Counted from the first letter of the stretch, positions 52,997-61,980 are shown. The stretch: DNA of 64,000 nucleotides from Limnovirga sp038203525 (GCA_038203525.1 JBBRDW010000010.1:6789-70788), one strand, 5' to 3'. Numbers and translations are program-made. The notes: generated by a model from the sequence alone, not told the origin.

Positions 52997-53588
52997 TTAA
53001 AAAACTACTTTTCTATAAATCGCTTCGAGTGGAATAATAAACCCGATTGTAGGTATCTGAAGTAAAGATGCTTTTTCAATAAGCAATTCATTTTCCCATT
53101 TATTTTCTACGGTTTTCCTTATTGCATCTACACTCATACTTACAGAATCAATCATAATGTATTCTTTAAGCGTTGGCATCTGCATATAAAAAACTTTTTC
53201 TTATTCCTGTCGTTTTGTTCGGTAGTGGGTGAAAGTATTTCAATAATTACAGTTGGATTTTTAATCATATCGGGTTTATCAGCTACAAGTTCGGGTTCTT
53301 CGCAAACGATGGTTATATCAGGATAAAAATATCTTTCAATTGATTTAACTTCTACACGAAGGTCGCTGGCAAAAACATCGCAGGACTTACCTTTAAGAAA
53401 AGAATATAAAACTCTCCAAACAAATTTGCCTGTATATAGTTTTGCGGCAGAGATGCCCCAGACATATCAACTATTTCGCCACCATGATACTCATGTTTCT
53501 CCGGCTGCTTAGGCTCCCGTTCAAGGTATTCCTCAGCAGTCATCATTTGCTTAGTAATGCATTTTGGCGCGGGTTCTTTAACTTCCAT
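52997..53588 (-). pseudogene. Frameshifted Uma2-family (DUF820) gene
   Basis: Three fragments in different minus-strand frames reconstruct one Uma2-type protein. N-terminal part (from 53588): MTAEEYLEREPKQPEKHEYH and GGEIVDMSGASLPQNYIQAN. After a shift near 53400 the central part reads CDVFASDLRVEVKSIERYFY, PDITIVCEEPELVADKPDMI and NPTVIIEILSPTTEQNDR. After a second shift near 53190 the C-terminal part reads MPTLKEYIMIDS ... LQIPTIGFIIPLEAIYRKV. Order and spacing match the Uma2 restriction-endonuclease-like fold (catalytic D and E-x-L-S-P-T). The second break lies at an A/T homopolymer (AAAAAGTTTTTTAT on the minus strand), so sequencing error is a possible alternative to true decay. A short deletion of the usual K/R-x-K-F-x-x-Y segment accompanies it. 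Confidence 0.85.
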
Positions 53589-53606
53589 AATTAAATTTAC
53601 TAAAAA

Positions 53607-54020
53607 TTATATTTCAAAATAAGGAAGCAGTTTTTCTCTCATCGCTTGTGGAATAACCGTTTTTTGCCTTGTACCAGCAGTTAGATAATACAACACCACA
53701 CGGCCGGCTGCAAGTAGTTTTCCCTGTTCATTATATACATCCTGAAAAAATTCTACCCGGTGATTGTCGGGCAATTCCCGCAGCGTAGTTTTAACGGTAA
53801 GCAGGTCATCGTAAGTTGCGGGGCGCAGGTAACGAACATGCATTTCAACTACCGGCATAATTACGCCGGAAGTCTCCATGTCTTTATAAGTATATCCGAG
53901 TTGCCTTATACTTTCTACTCTTCCTACTTCAAAATATTGCGCATAGTTGCCGTAATAAACCACATTCATCTGGTCTGTTTCGGCATAGCGAACACGTATT
54001 TGTGTTGTTGATTCGTACAT
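53607..54020 (-). CDS. Acyl-CoA thioesterase (YbgC/4HBT hot-dog family)
   Basis: 137 residues. The family opening IRVRYAETDQMNVVYYGNYA carries the catalytic-type Asp, and EVGRVESIRQLGYTYKDM continues the hot-dog helix. Beta strands include HVRYLRPATYDDLLTV and EFFQDVYNEQGKLLAAGRVV. Members hydrolyse short to medium acyl-CoA thioesters in the cytoplasm. The upstream repeat pair begins 29 nt from its start. Confidence 0.92.
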   Translation of the reverse strand: MYESTTQIRVRYAETDQMNVVYYGNYAQYFEVGRVESIRQLGYTYKDMETSGVIMPVVEMHVRYLRPATYDDLLTVKTTLRELPDNHRVEFFQDVYNEQGKLLAAGRVVLYYLTAGTRQKTVIPQAMREKLLPYFEI

Positions 54021-54049
54021 AAATTTATTACTGGTTTTGGATGCCGGAA

Positions 54050-54277
54050 TTTTTTATGAACCCAGCGTTCGATTCTTTGGTGATCGGCTCTTGCGTCGCA
54101 CTCTTATACATTCGGAACTGAATTGAGCAAGTTCCAAAGTTCACGTGTTCACAAAGTTATTGAAACAAAAAAAACGGTTAATGTGTTAACCAGGCAACCT
54201 GCTGCCTATTGTTCCCAAAGTACAAGAGTGCGACGCAAGTAAAGCTCCATTTGTGTGTCGTCAGCTGGGCCAAAAAA
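54050..54277. repeat. Complete inverted repeat pair (228 bp)
   Basis: Minus core TTGCGTCGCACTCTTATAC at 54091-54109, plus core at 54220-54238 (perfect), right tail CTGGGCC + A6 ending at the nucleotide before the stop codon of the DUF2807 gene (CTA at 54278). Inner extensions ATTCGGAAC and GTTCCCAAAGTAC. Confidence 0.92.
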
Positions 54278-55000
54278 CTAATTTACTTTATTAATCTTTC
54301 CACTGCCTGCAATATCCTGTTTTACCGCTGCATTACCACTGTAGTCTACGTTTCCGCTACCAGCAATATGAATATCGAGGTTATTTTCGGCATGCACTTT
54401 TGCATTGCCGCTGCCAGTGATACGTATTGCCACACTTTCGCTCAGCAATTTTTCGGCATTGTAGTCGCCCATACCCGTAATCTCAATTTTGGAGCTTTTG
54501 GTTTCGCCGGTAAGGGTAATGCTTCCGGTGCCTGCAATATCAGAGTCGATGTCCGGTGTATTAACATCGAGCGTAACATTGCCTGTGCCTGCAATATTTA
54601 ATTTAAGGTGGTCGCTGCCAACAAATTTACCTTCTCCACGTACATTTCCGCTGCCGGCTACAGCCAGTTCAGAGAGTTTGTCGGTAGTTACCGTAACCAG
54701 TATTTTATTGTTTGACGACAGGTTGTAATTTTCTTTGGCTTTTACTACAAGAGCCCCATCTTTATTTTCTGTAACAATATAAGGCAGCAGGTTTTCATCG
54801 GCTTGCACTGTTATTGATTTGGACGTTCCCTGAACCACCACAATATCGAAATTGCCATAGGATTTTATTTTGTCGGTAACATCTGCATTTCGCTGCTCAC
54901 TGGTGGAATTACCATTACCATGTATGGTTTCTTTAAAAATAGAGTCGCAGGAAACAGCGCTTAGGGCTACAAGAAAAGCAAGCAGGATAATTTTTCTCAT
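54278..55000 (-). CDS. DUF2807 head-GIN-domain lipoprotein-like protein
   Basis: 240 residues. A signal with lipobox-like AVSC (about residue 18) precedes a repetitive beta-solenoid with G-N-V/D-Y steps (GNFDIVVVQGTSKSITVQ, VAGSGNVRGEGKFVGSD, IAGTGNVTLDVNTPD, IAGTGSITLTGETKS, IAGSGNVDYSG), typical of the putative auto-transporter adhesin / DUF2807 family. Exported; function unknown in Bacteroidota. Divergent from guaA, 169 nt apart. Confidence 0.9.
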   Translation of the reverse strand: MRKIILLAFLVALSAVSCDSIFKETIHGNGNSTSEQRNADVTDKIKSYGNFDIVVVQGTSKSITVQADENLLPYIVTENKDGALVVKAKENYNLSSNNKILVTVTTDKLSELAVAGSGNVRGEGKFVGSDHLKLNIAGTGNVTLDVNTPDIDSDIAGTGSITLTGETKSSKIEITGMGDYNAEKLLSESVAIRITGSGNAKVHAENNLDIHIAGSGNVDYSGNAAVKQDIAGSGKINKVN

Positions 55001-55106
55001 GTTGTTGTTGTTTTAAAATGGAAAATTATTAAATGTTCGCCCGGCAATGCAGTTTAGTTTATGAGCGGGCCAAATCCATTTTAACCCGCACATTTTAAAA
55101 TTCTAT

Positions 55107-55114
55107 TACCTTCG
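55107..55114 (+). promoter_or_regulatory. Candidate -7 box TACCTTCG
   Basis: TAnnTTyG-like box 55 nt before the guaA start codon in the divergent gap. No clear -33 element. Confidence 0.3.
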
Positions 55115-55169
55115 CTGCAAATTTTTAAGGCCGGTATACTATAGCTGCCTTTATCAACATTTCTACACT

Positions 55170-56702
55170 ATGACTGAAAAAATTCTGATTCTCGATTTCG
55201 GTAGTCAATACACACAATTAATAGCCCGTGCCGTAAGAGAAGCCAATGTATTTTGCGAAATTATTCCTTTTAATAAACCATTTGAAACTGATGCAAATAT
55301 TAAGGGAATTATTTTAAGCGGTTCTCCTTTTAGCGTAAACGAAGAAAACGCACCAAGTGTTGATATTCCGGTATTTATTGAAAAGATTCCCGTGCTTGGC
55401 GTATGTTATGGAGCTCAGCTAACAGCAAAAATATTTGGAGGCAGGGTTGATAAATCTAACAAACGGGAGTATGGCCGGGCAAAACTTTCTAAAACTGCTG
55501 ACGACGTTTTACTCAAAGATATTATTGATAATTCGCAGGTTTGGATGAGCCATAGCGATTCAATTACTCAATTACCCGAAGGTTTTGAATTACTTGCTAC
55601 CACAGACAGCATTCCCATTGCCGCCTTTAAAAAATCGAGCGGAACTAAGGCTTTGTATGGCCTTCAGTTTCACCCTGAAGTATATCATTCTACTGAAGGC
55701 AAAAAGATCATCAAGAATTTTCTTGTAAATATCTGTGGTTGTAAGCAGGACTGGACCGCAGCTTCATTTGTAAACGAAACTGTTGAACAGTTAAAAAAAC
55801 AAATTGGCGATGCGCATGTGATTATGGCGCTGAGTGGTGGTGTAGACAGCACTGTTGCTGCAACGCTCATCAGCAAAGCAATTGGTAACAGATTACATGG
55901 AATTTTTGTAGATAACGGTGTATTGCGTAAGGATGAATTTGAACAGGTACTCAATACTTACAAACAGCTTGACCTGAACGTAACCGGCATTAATGCAAAG
56001 CAAACCTTCTACAAAGAATTAAAAGGCAAAAGCGACCCCGAGGAAAAGCGGAAAATTATTGGAAAACTTTTTATCGATGTTTTCCATGAAGAAGCTTTGA
56101 AAGTGGAAGGTGTAAAATTTCTTGGGCAGGGAACCATTTATCCTGATGTGATTGAAAGCGTAAGTGTACATGGTCCATCGCAAACGATTAAATCGCACCA
56201 CAATGTGGGTGGCCTGCCAGATATTATGCACTTAAGCCTAGTAGAACCCCTCCGCTACCTTTTTAAAGATGAAGTTAGAAAAGTAGGTGTTGAGCTGGGT
56301 ATACCAGCCGAGATGGTTAACCGCCACCCGTTCCCAGGGCCGGGTTTGGCTATTCGTATTCTTGGTGATGTAACGGAAGAAAAAGTAAAAATGCTGCAGG
56401 ATGCGGACCATATTTATATCCAGGGATTAAAAGATAACGGTCTGTATGATAAAGTCTGGCAGGCCGGCACCATTCTGCTGCCGGTAAAAAGCGTAGGGGT
56501 AATGGGCGATGAACGCACTTATGAATTTACAGTGGCGCTAAGAGCTGTTACTTCAGTAGATGGAATGACTGCTGACTGGGCGCATTTACCCTACGAATTT
56601 CTTGCGAACATGAGCAGTAGTATCATCAATCACGTGCGGGGCATAAACCGGGTAGTGTACGATATCAGCAGCAAACCTCCTGCTACTATTGAGTGGGAAT
56701 AA
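55170..56702 (+). CDS. guaA: GMP synthase (glutamine-hydrolysing)
   Basis: 510 residues with the full two-part architecture. The class I amidotransferase domain starts ILILDFGSQYTQLIARAVRE, with nucleophile Cys79 in PVLGVCYGAQ and the His-Glu pair in FHPEVYHS. The ATP-pyrophosphatase domain has the PP-loop MALSGGVDSTVAA. The C-terminal dimerisation part carries RHPFPGPGLAIRILG and DISSKPPATIEWE. It converts XMP to GMP using glutamine. It is followed 93 nt later by an exported periplasmic-binding-like gene on the same strand. Confidence 0.97.
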   Translation: MTEKILILDFGSQYTQLIARAVREANVFCEIIPFNKPFETDANIKGIILSGSPFSVNEENAPSVDIPVFIEKIPVLGVCYGAQLTAKIFGGRVDKSNKREYGRAKLSKTADDVLLKDIIDNSQVWMSHSDSITQLPEGFELLATTDSIPIAAFKKSSGTKALYGLQFHPEVYHSTEGKKIIKNFLVNICGCKQDWTAASFVNETVEQLKKQIGDAHVIMALSGGVDSTVAATLISKAIGNRLHGIFVDNGVLRKDEFEQVLNTYKQLDLNVTGINAKQTFYKELKGKSDPEEKRKIIGKLFIDVFHEEALKVEGVKFLGQGTIYPDVIESVSVHGPSQTIKSHHNVGGLPDIMHLSLVEPLRYLFKDEVRKVGVELGIPAEMVNRHPFPGPGLAIRILGDVTEEKVKMLQDADHIYIQGLKDNGLYDKVWQAGTILLPVKSVGVMGDERTYEFTVALRAVTSVDGMTADWAHLPYEFLANMSSSIINHVRGINRVVYDISSKPPATIEWE

Positions 56703-56795
56703 TTTTTTTTCCACGTCCAGGTTATTTGGCAAAATAATTGCCATAATTTGAATTGACAAAAACCAGCTATCATTTATACGAAAGCCGCACCATTA

Positions 56796-57992
56796 ATGAA
56801 TAGACAAAAACTAAAATACTTGATTGCCGTTTCCCTGTTTTATTTGCTATTTTTTTCGATAAGTCCAAAAGTGCAGGCTCAGGAAGATAGTTCCGGCACG
56901 CTTAGGATTGCAATACTGGCACCCTTATATCTTGACTCGGCATTTGAATCGTTTAACTACAAACTGGGCAATACAAATATTCCGAAGCTGTTTATGCCTG
57001 GCCTCGATTTTTATAACGGAGCCGTAATGGCAATCGACTCACTCAATAATGAAGGACGAAGTCTTGATGTCTGGTTCTACGATACAAAAAAGAAAGGGTT
57101 TTCTCCGGAGGCACTTGCAGAAGAAATGTCTATCAGGAATTTTTCTCTTATTATCGCCGCCTTCTCAAATACGGCCGAACAAAAAGTTTTGTCAGCATTT
57201 TCCTTTAGCAAAAATATTCCGCTGGTATCGGCAACTTATCCAAACGATGCTTATGTAAATGGCAATCCATTTTTCCTTATGGTAAACTCGTCTCTAAAAA
57301 CACATGTGGAAGCTATCTATAAATACATGCAGCGAAATTATCCGGTAGCAAAATTTATATATGTAACCCGCAACGGTAGCCTGGAAGATAAGATACAAAA
57401 TATGTTTGATGCCACAGCTAAAAAAACATATCAGTTAAACTATAAAACTGTGCAGTTAAAAGATTTACTTAGCACAGAACAGCTAATTCCGCTGCTTGAC
57501 AGTAACAAACAAAACGTTGTAATTTGTGGCAGCCTAGATGAAAATTTTGGTGCAAATCTTGTTAAAGCACTCGACCAGCTACCAGCATCGTACCAAGTAG
57601 TAGCGGCGGGCATGCCAACCTGGGATGGCTTGAAGCCACTACTTAATACCACCAATGAAAATCTTGATATTGTTTACTCGACCCCTTATAACTATCAGCG
57701 TACAGATAAAACCATAAGCGCAATAATCAGCGCCTACAAATCAAAATTTTATGCCCGCCCCAGCGACATGGTTTTTAAAGGGTACGAAACAACTTATTAT
57801 TTTAGTAGTCTGCTACTTAATCATAAAAACGAACTCCTTAACAATCTATCTGATGAAACACATAAAATTTCTGGAAATTTCGATTTTGAACCAGTGAGGC
57901 TAAGTGATACGGCACAAATACCCGATTATCTCGAAAATAGAAAACTCTTTTTCATCCATCTGTCTCTGGGCAAAATATCGTACATCAACTAA
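56796..57992 (+). CDS. Exported periplasmic-binding-protein-like receptor domain protein
   Basis: 398 residues. A signal peptide (to about 29, ISPKVQAQ) precedes a two-lobed type I periplasmic-binding fold (Peripla_BP_6-like): RIAILAPLYLDSAF, MPGLDFYNGAVMAIDSLN, SFSKNIPLVSATYPND, AKFIYVTRNGSLEDKIQ, NVVICGSLDENF and VFKGYETTYYFSSLLL. No transporter genes follow, so it is probably not an ABC uptake component. In Bacteroidota such proteins are often stand-alone and sometimes carry LysM domains, absent here. It may be cotranscribed with guaA. Confidence 0.8.
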   Translation: MNRQKLKYLIAVSLFYLLFFSISPKVQAQEDSSGTLRIAILAPLYLDSAFESFNYKLGNTNIPKLFMPGLDFYNGAVMAIDSLNNEGRSLDVWFYDTKKKGFSPEALAEEMSIRNFSLIIAAFSNTAEQKVLSAFSFSKNIPLVSATYPNDAYVNGNPFFLMVNSSLKTHVEAIYKYMQRNYPVAKFIYVTRNGSLEDKIQNMFDATAKKTYQLNYKTVQLKDLLSTEQLIPLLDSNKQNVVICGSLDENFGANLVKALDQLPASYQVVAAGMPTWDGLKPLLNTTNENLDIVYSTPYNYQRTDKTISAIISAYKSKFYARPSDMVFKGYETTYYFSSLLLNHKNELLNNLSDETHKISGNFDFEPVRLSDTAQIPDYLENRKLFFIHLSLGKISYIN

Positions 57993-58068
57993 TCATTTGC
58001 AAGCATTTTAAAATACATGCTTATGAATCTGGCAATATAATCGTATTCATGGTTCCTTCCCGTTTTGG

Positions 58069-58337
58069 CGCATATGCGTCAAGCTAAGGAATACATTTAT
58101 TGACCCAACAGCATTGCTAATATTGATCTTTCGTTGCGTCGCACGCTTGTACTTTTGGTTCCCTCTGCGACTTTCACGAATCAGCCGCTTATCTCTTTGC
58201 AAATGAAAGGTAAGATTATTCGGCAACGCATTTATATTTAAACCCTATTACTAAATCCTTATTGCAACACAACCTAAAACCATTACTGGTAAACACTTTC
58301 AGCGATTTTTTTCAAAAATTAGCTTGACGCATATGCG
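58069..58337. repeat. 19-bp perfect inverted repeat enclosing about 230 bp
   Basis: CGCATATGCGTCAAGCTAA at 58069-58087 and its exact complement TTAGCTTGACGCATATGCG at 58319-58337. Each arm also contains the self-complementary CGCATATGCG. Both arms are flanked by TTTTGG/GGCGG motifs in related order. A minus repeat half-unit (58095-58152) lies just inside the left arm. It occupies the 639-nt gap 57993-58631 and contains no gene. Confidence 0.75.
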
Positions 58338-58580
58338 TTTTGGCGGGACTATTGTGCTTTTAATTGTAGCGCAACTTTTAAATAAAAAAAGTCGAAATCC
58401 TTGCCAATATTCTGGAAGTTTTACAATTTTTATTTTGATGCAAACTTTTTTGGCACCATAAGCTCCCTGAATTTATGTTGCAGCAACAAAATTAAAACTA
58501 GACGATGCCAACTTTACAGTAGCTGAAAGGATTGCGACGCAAGGAACGATGCCATGAAAACGATTGCCGGTATTACAATA
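58095..58580. repeat. Widely spaced, partly decayed inverted repeat pair
   Basis: Minus core TTGCGTCGCACGCTTGTAC at 58134-58152 and a decayed plus core ending ATTGCGACGCAA at 58524-58542, with a weak TTGCCGGTATT tail. The 371-nt spacer, about three times the usual, contains the right arm of the 19-bp inverted repeat, consistent with an insertion between the arms. Confidence 0.7.
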
Positions 58581-58631
58581 AATTATTTTTATGGAGCTGC
58601 TTAGCACAAATAAACTTTTACTTTTGCCAGT

Positions 58632-59300
58632 ATGATGGCCAACGGTTCTACTAAACATATAATTACGCTAATAAGAAAAGATATTCTGCTCGAGATTCGG
58701 CAGCAGTATACTTTTTATGGTGTACTGCTTTACGTAGCATCTACCATCTTCGTGGTTTATCTGTCCATGGGGCAGCCGGAGGCAGATATATGGAATGCGC
58801 TTTTTTGGGTAATTCAATTATTTGTTTGCGTAAATGCAGTAGCTAAAAGTTTTTTGCAGGACAGTAAAGGACGTATGCTTTATTACTATTCGGTTGCCGG
58901 CGCAAAAGATTATATTCTGGCAAAACTCGCGTTTAATGCCATGCTGATGATGCTCATGAGTTTGCTGAGCCTTTTTGTGTTTACCGTGTTACTGGGCAAC
59001 CCACTGATACATGTGTTACAGTTTATAGGTATTAGTTTTCTTGGCGGCATTGGACTTAGCCTAATCTTTACTTTTCTCGCTGCAATTGCAGCCAAGGCTC
59101 AGCAGCAGGCTGCACTAATGGCTATCATGGGTTTCCCCATTATTATACCGCAGTTACTTTTATTGGGACGTATTGCAAAGGCAACCTTTTCCCCTGTTCT
59201 GCAGGCCGGGCTTTTGCAGATGGTGCTGTTACTGGCAGGCCTTGATCTGATGATTATTCTTTTGGCAATCATACTCTTTCCGTTTCTCTGGAAAGATTAA
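58632..59300 (+). CDS. ccmB: Haem exporter protein CcmB-like membrane protein
   Basis: 222 residues; a second Met directly follows the first (58635). Six hydrophobic helices and the family segments LIRKDILLEIRQQYTFYGVL at the N-terminus and FQ/WVIQLFVCVNAVAKSF match CcmB, the membrane subunit of an ABC complex in cytochrome c maturation. The usual neighbours ccmA and ccmC are absent here; the convergent next gene is a dipeptidase. A TACTTTTG box lies only 6 nt upstream. Confidence 0.88.
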   Translation: MMANGSTKHIITLIRKDILLEIRQQYTFYGVLLYVASTIFVVYLSMGQPEADIWNALFWVIQLFVCVNAVAKSFLQDSKGRMLYYYSVAGAKDYILAKLAFNAMLMMLMSLLSLFVFTVLLGNPLIHVLQFIGISFLGGIGLSLIFTFLAAIAAKAQQQAALMAIMGFPIIIPQLLLLGRIAKATFSPVLQAGLLQMVLLLAGLDLMIILLAIILFPFLWKD

Positions 59301-59348
59301 ATACAGAGGTTCCTAAATTTAGTTTAAGATAAAACTTAACGGATTATT

Positions 59349-60524
59349 TTAATGCGTCTGCACTTCTTTAAACACACGAATAAAATTGCCGCCGAGTATC
59401 TTTACAATATCATCTTTTGAATAGCCTCTTTTCGTTAAACCCTGTGTGATTAAAGGGTAATCTTCAACGCCATCCAAACCTAAAGGCGTTGATTCGCAGC
59501 CATCGAAATCGGAACCCAAACCAACATGATCTACACCAATCATCTTAACGATATAATCAATATGATCCAGTAAAAGCGAAAGCGGCGGACGGAAAGCATT
59601 TGATTCCTTCGGGTAAAGCTTATACACCATAATTATTGCATAATCCCGCTGTACGCCTGCATTGGAAAGTGAATCAAGTTCGTGTTTATGATGGATTAAA
59701 AATTCGTCCTGCTTTTTATTATAAGTACTGTCCAGAAAACCGGAATAAAAATTCAACTGGATTACTCCGCCATTTTTGCCAATTGCTTTTATCTGATCGT
59801 CTTTTAAATTTCTGCGGTGCGGGCATAAATTATACACGCAACTGTGCGAAGCAATTAAAGGTTTGGTGCTGGTATTAATAGCATCCCAAAAGGTTTGTTC
59901 GCCTACATGAGAAATGTCAACGATCATTCCCAGTTCGTTCATGTGCTGAACAATTTGCTTTCCAAAATCAGTTAAGCCTTTGTGTGGCAACAAATCCTTT
60001 TTTGTGGTTTCGTCAAGTGCCGATGTTGCCCAGGATGTGGAGTTGTTCCAGGTAAGCGTCATGTAGCGAACGCCTCTTGCATAAAGCTTGTCGAGGTTGT
60101 CCAATTTATCTTCCATCATGTGGCCGCCTTCCACGCCCAGCATGGCGGCGAACTTTTTTTCATTAACAGCTTTTTGTAAATCTTCGGGGTTATAAACCAT
60201 CATCATTTTAGAGGGGTTACGGCGGACCCATTCATAAACAGAATCTATTTCACGGTTGGCCCACGCGTAAGGGTTTTGTTTGTCGCCATCGCACCAGATA
60301 GAAAATAATTGCGCATCGAGTCCGCCTTCAAAAGCACGGTTAAGATCGGTGTTTGCCTTGCCCGCAAGGTCCTGATCAAAACTAAAATGTTCATCAATGG
60401 CAAGGCTGGGAAAATCGTTGTGTGTATCTACCAGCACTGCATTGTAGTGCAATTTTTTCCAGGATTGTGCAAAGGAAAATACCGCAGGAAAAACGAATAA
60501 AAGGCAAATGATTATTCTCTTCAT
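59349..60524 (-). CDS. M19-family membrane dipeptidase
   Basis: 391 residues with a signal peptide (MKRIIICLLFVFPAVFSFAQ). Zinc-binding motifs of renal-dipeptidase-like enzymes are clear: VDTHNDFPSL, GVEGGHMMED, IVDISHVGEQTFWDA, IASHSCVYNLCPHRRNLKD and GLGSDFDGCES. It cleaves dipeptides (possibly D-amino-acid-containing) in the periplasm or outside. It is convergent with ccmB. Confidence 0.93.
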   Translation of the reverse strand: MKRIIICLLFVFPAVFSFAQSWKKLHYNAVLVDTHNDFPSLAIDEHFSFDQDLAGKANTDLNRAFEGGLDAQLFSIWCDGDKQNPYAWANREIDSVYEWVRRNPSKMMMVYNPEDLQKAVNEKKFAAMLGVEGGHMMEDKLDNLDKLYARGVRYMTLTWNNSTSWATSALDETTKKDLLPHKGLTDFGKQIVQHMNELGMIVDISHVGEQTFWDAINTSTKPLIASHSCVYNLCPHRRNLKDDQIKAIGKNGGVIQLNFYSGFLDSTYNKKQDEFLIHHKHELDSLSNAGVQRDYAIIMVYKLYPKESNAFRPPLSLLLDHIDYIVKMIGVDHVGLGSDFDGCESTPLGLDGVEDYPLITQGLTKRGYSKDDIVKILGGNFIRVFKEVQTH

Positions 60525-60674
60525 GTTATTTGTTTGTTGAGCCTTACAAAAATGGATTTGATGCTGAAAGATAGTATAATCTACAATTCAACTCTACACT
60601 TAGGTAAGAGCGACATAGAATTACTATAAATACAATCCGATCATTCAGCACAAAGGCAGATTAGGTTTTTTTAC

Positions 60675-60757
60675 CACAGCGTTGCACAGCATTTTTTTAA
60701 CAGCGTACACAGAGAAACTCTGTGCAACGCTGTGTTTGCCACTGTGTAACGCTGTGG
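60675..60757. repeat. Clustered copies of a CACAGCGTTGCACAG unit
   Basis: CACAGCGTTGCACAG at 60675-60689 is perfectly complementary to CTGTGCAACGCTGTG at 60720-60734. A further near-copy CTGTGTAACGCTGTGG at 60742-60757 and a diverged CAGCGTACACAGAG at about 60701-60714 give four related units in 83 bp. These can fold as alternative hairpins. Located upstream of the dipeptidase start and next to a repeat half-unit. Confidence 0.8.
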
Positions 60758-60787
60758 TTCTGTATTTTGCTCAATAGAATTTCAATT

Positions 60788-60847
60788 GCACAAGAGTGCG
60801 ACGCAACAGAAGTCTCATAAAAGTTCCTATTGCCGGGTACAAAAAAA
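60788..60847 (+). repeat. Repeat half-unit, plus orientation
   Basis: Core GCACAAGAGTGCGACGCAA at 60788-60806, tail GCCGGGTAC + A7. With the minus half-unit at 61981 it encloses fabI and a small gene, but in outward rather than the usual inward orientation. Confidence 0.88.
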
Positions 60848-60882
60848 GAACACCAACTAATAGAATAGCTGGTGTTTTTATT
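60840..60882 (-). terminator. Terminator downstream of fabI
   Basis: AACACCAACT (60849-60858) pairs with AGCTGGTGTT (60866-60875) with one mismatch or G-U pair. On the minus strand it is followed by T7; on the plus strand by TTT-A-TT. Its T-tract is the repeat half-unit's A-tract. Confidence 0.75.
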
Positions 60883-60903
60883 GAAAGAATTTTATACAAA
60901 TTT

Positions 60904-61716
60904 CTATTTCTCCATTTGATCAATAACGGCCTGCGATACGCCGGTGAAGCTGTAACCGCCATCGTGAAAAAGGTTCTGCATAGTAACCATTTTTGTAAGA
61001 TCGCTGAAGAGCGTAACGCAATAATCGGCGCATTGATCGCCTGTTGCATTACCCAGCGGACTCATCTTGTCGGCATAAGCAATAAAGCCGCCAAAGCCTT
61101 TAACTCCGCTACCTGCAGTGGTTGCAGTGGGCGATTGCGACACGGTATTTACCCTTACTTTCTTTTTAATACCATAGTGATAACCAAAGCTGCGCGACAC
61201 ACTTTCGAGCAATGCTTTTGCATCGGCCATTTCGTTGTAATCGGGGAAGATACGCTGCGCCGCAATGTAGGTAAGCGCAATTACGCTGGCGCTTTCGTTA
61301 AGTGCATCCATATCCCATGCAGTGCGCAAAACGCGGTGCAGACTCATGGAAGATATATCCAGCGTTTTTTGGTTAAAACCATAATCCAATTCGGTGTAGT
61401 GTTTGCCTTTGCGCACATTAAGGCTCATGCCTATTGAGTGCAAAATAAAATCTATGCCGCCGCCAAAATGTGCCATAGCGCCTTCAAAGAGTTTTTTAAG
61501 ATCGTCCATACTGGTTGCATCGGCTGCAATAACGGGGGCATTAACGGCTTCTGCAAGTTTGTTTATTTCGCCCATGCGCATGGCAACTGGGGCATTGCTT
61601 AATACAATTTGTGCGCCTTCTTCATGACAGCGCAATGCGGTTTTCCATGCAATTGACCTTTCATCAAGCGCACCGAATATGATTCCCTTTTTTCCTTTCA
61701 GCAAGTTGTACGACAT
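60904..61716 (-). CDS. fabI: Enoyl-[acyl-carrier-protein] reductase (NADH)
   Basis: 270 residues, SDR fold. The N-terminal nucleotide motif KKGIIFGALDERSIAWKTAL is the modified FabI version. ILHSIGMSLN and the active-site Tyr160 and Lys167 (DYNEMADAKALLE) have the Y-x6-K spacing of FabI. The C-terminal segment LFSDLTKMVTMQNLFHDGGYSFTG matches the family end. It catalyses the last step of the fatty acid elongation cycle and is the target of triclosan-type inhibitors. Confidence 0.95.
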   Translation of the reverse strand: MSYNLLKGKKGIIFGALDERSIAWKTALRCHEEGAQIVLSNAPVAMRMGEINKLAEAVNAPVIAADATSMDDLKKLFEGAMAHFGGGIDFILHSIGMSLNVRKGKHYTELDYGFNQKTLDISSMSLHRVLRTAWDMDALNESASVIALTYIAAQRIFPDYNEMADAKALLESVSRSFGYHYGIKKKVRVNTVSQSPTATTAGSGVKGFGGFIAYADKMSPLGNATGDQCADYCVTLFSDLTKMVTMQNLFHDGGYSFTGVSQAVIDQMEK

Positions 61717-61761
61717 ATTGTTGGAGTTTGAGATTTTTTAAAAATCGGGTAAAAATAGAGA

Positions 61762-61962
61762 TTATGCCTTAAGGGAAAAAAAATTGAAGTAGATAAATAA
61801 ACAAAGCCAAAAATAAAACCCGCAGGTTGCCAGCAAAGCCAGCACCCACAATAAAAAATTTCTGCCACTTTTGTGTGGGCTTATTTTCATTTCCAGCCAC
61901 TTGCTCCACACATAAACCGGTAGTGATAAAATAATAACCGGGCCAATTATGGTAATGTTCAT
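61762..61962 (-). CDS. Small two-helix membrane protein
   Basis: 66 residues with two hydrophobic helices (IIGPVIILSLPVYVWSKWL and FLLWVLALLATCGFYFWLCL) separated by a basic loop (KISPHKSGRNF). ATG start at 61962. It lies 45 nt upstream of fabI on the same strand. Function unknown; it could be a chance frame, but the helix-loop-helix pattern is protein-like. Confidence 0.5.
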   Translation of the reverse strand: MNITIIGPVIILSLPVYVWSKWLEMKISPHKSGRNFLLWVLALLATCGFYFWLCLFIYFNFFSLKA

Positions 61963-61980
61963 TTGAAATTAAAAGTAGTA

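Noticed and set aside
60796..61437. 213-codon plus-strand frame
   Set aside because: Starts inside a repeat core and is antisense to fabI.
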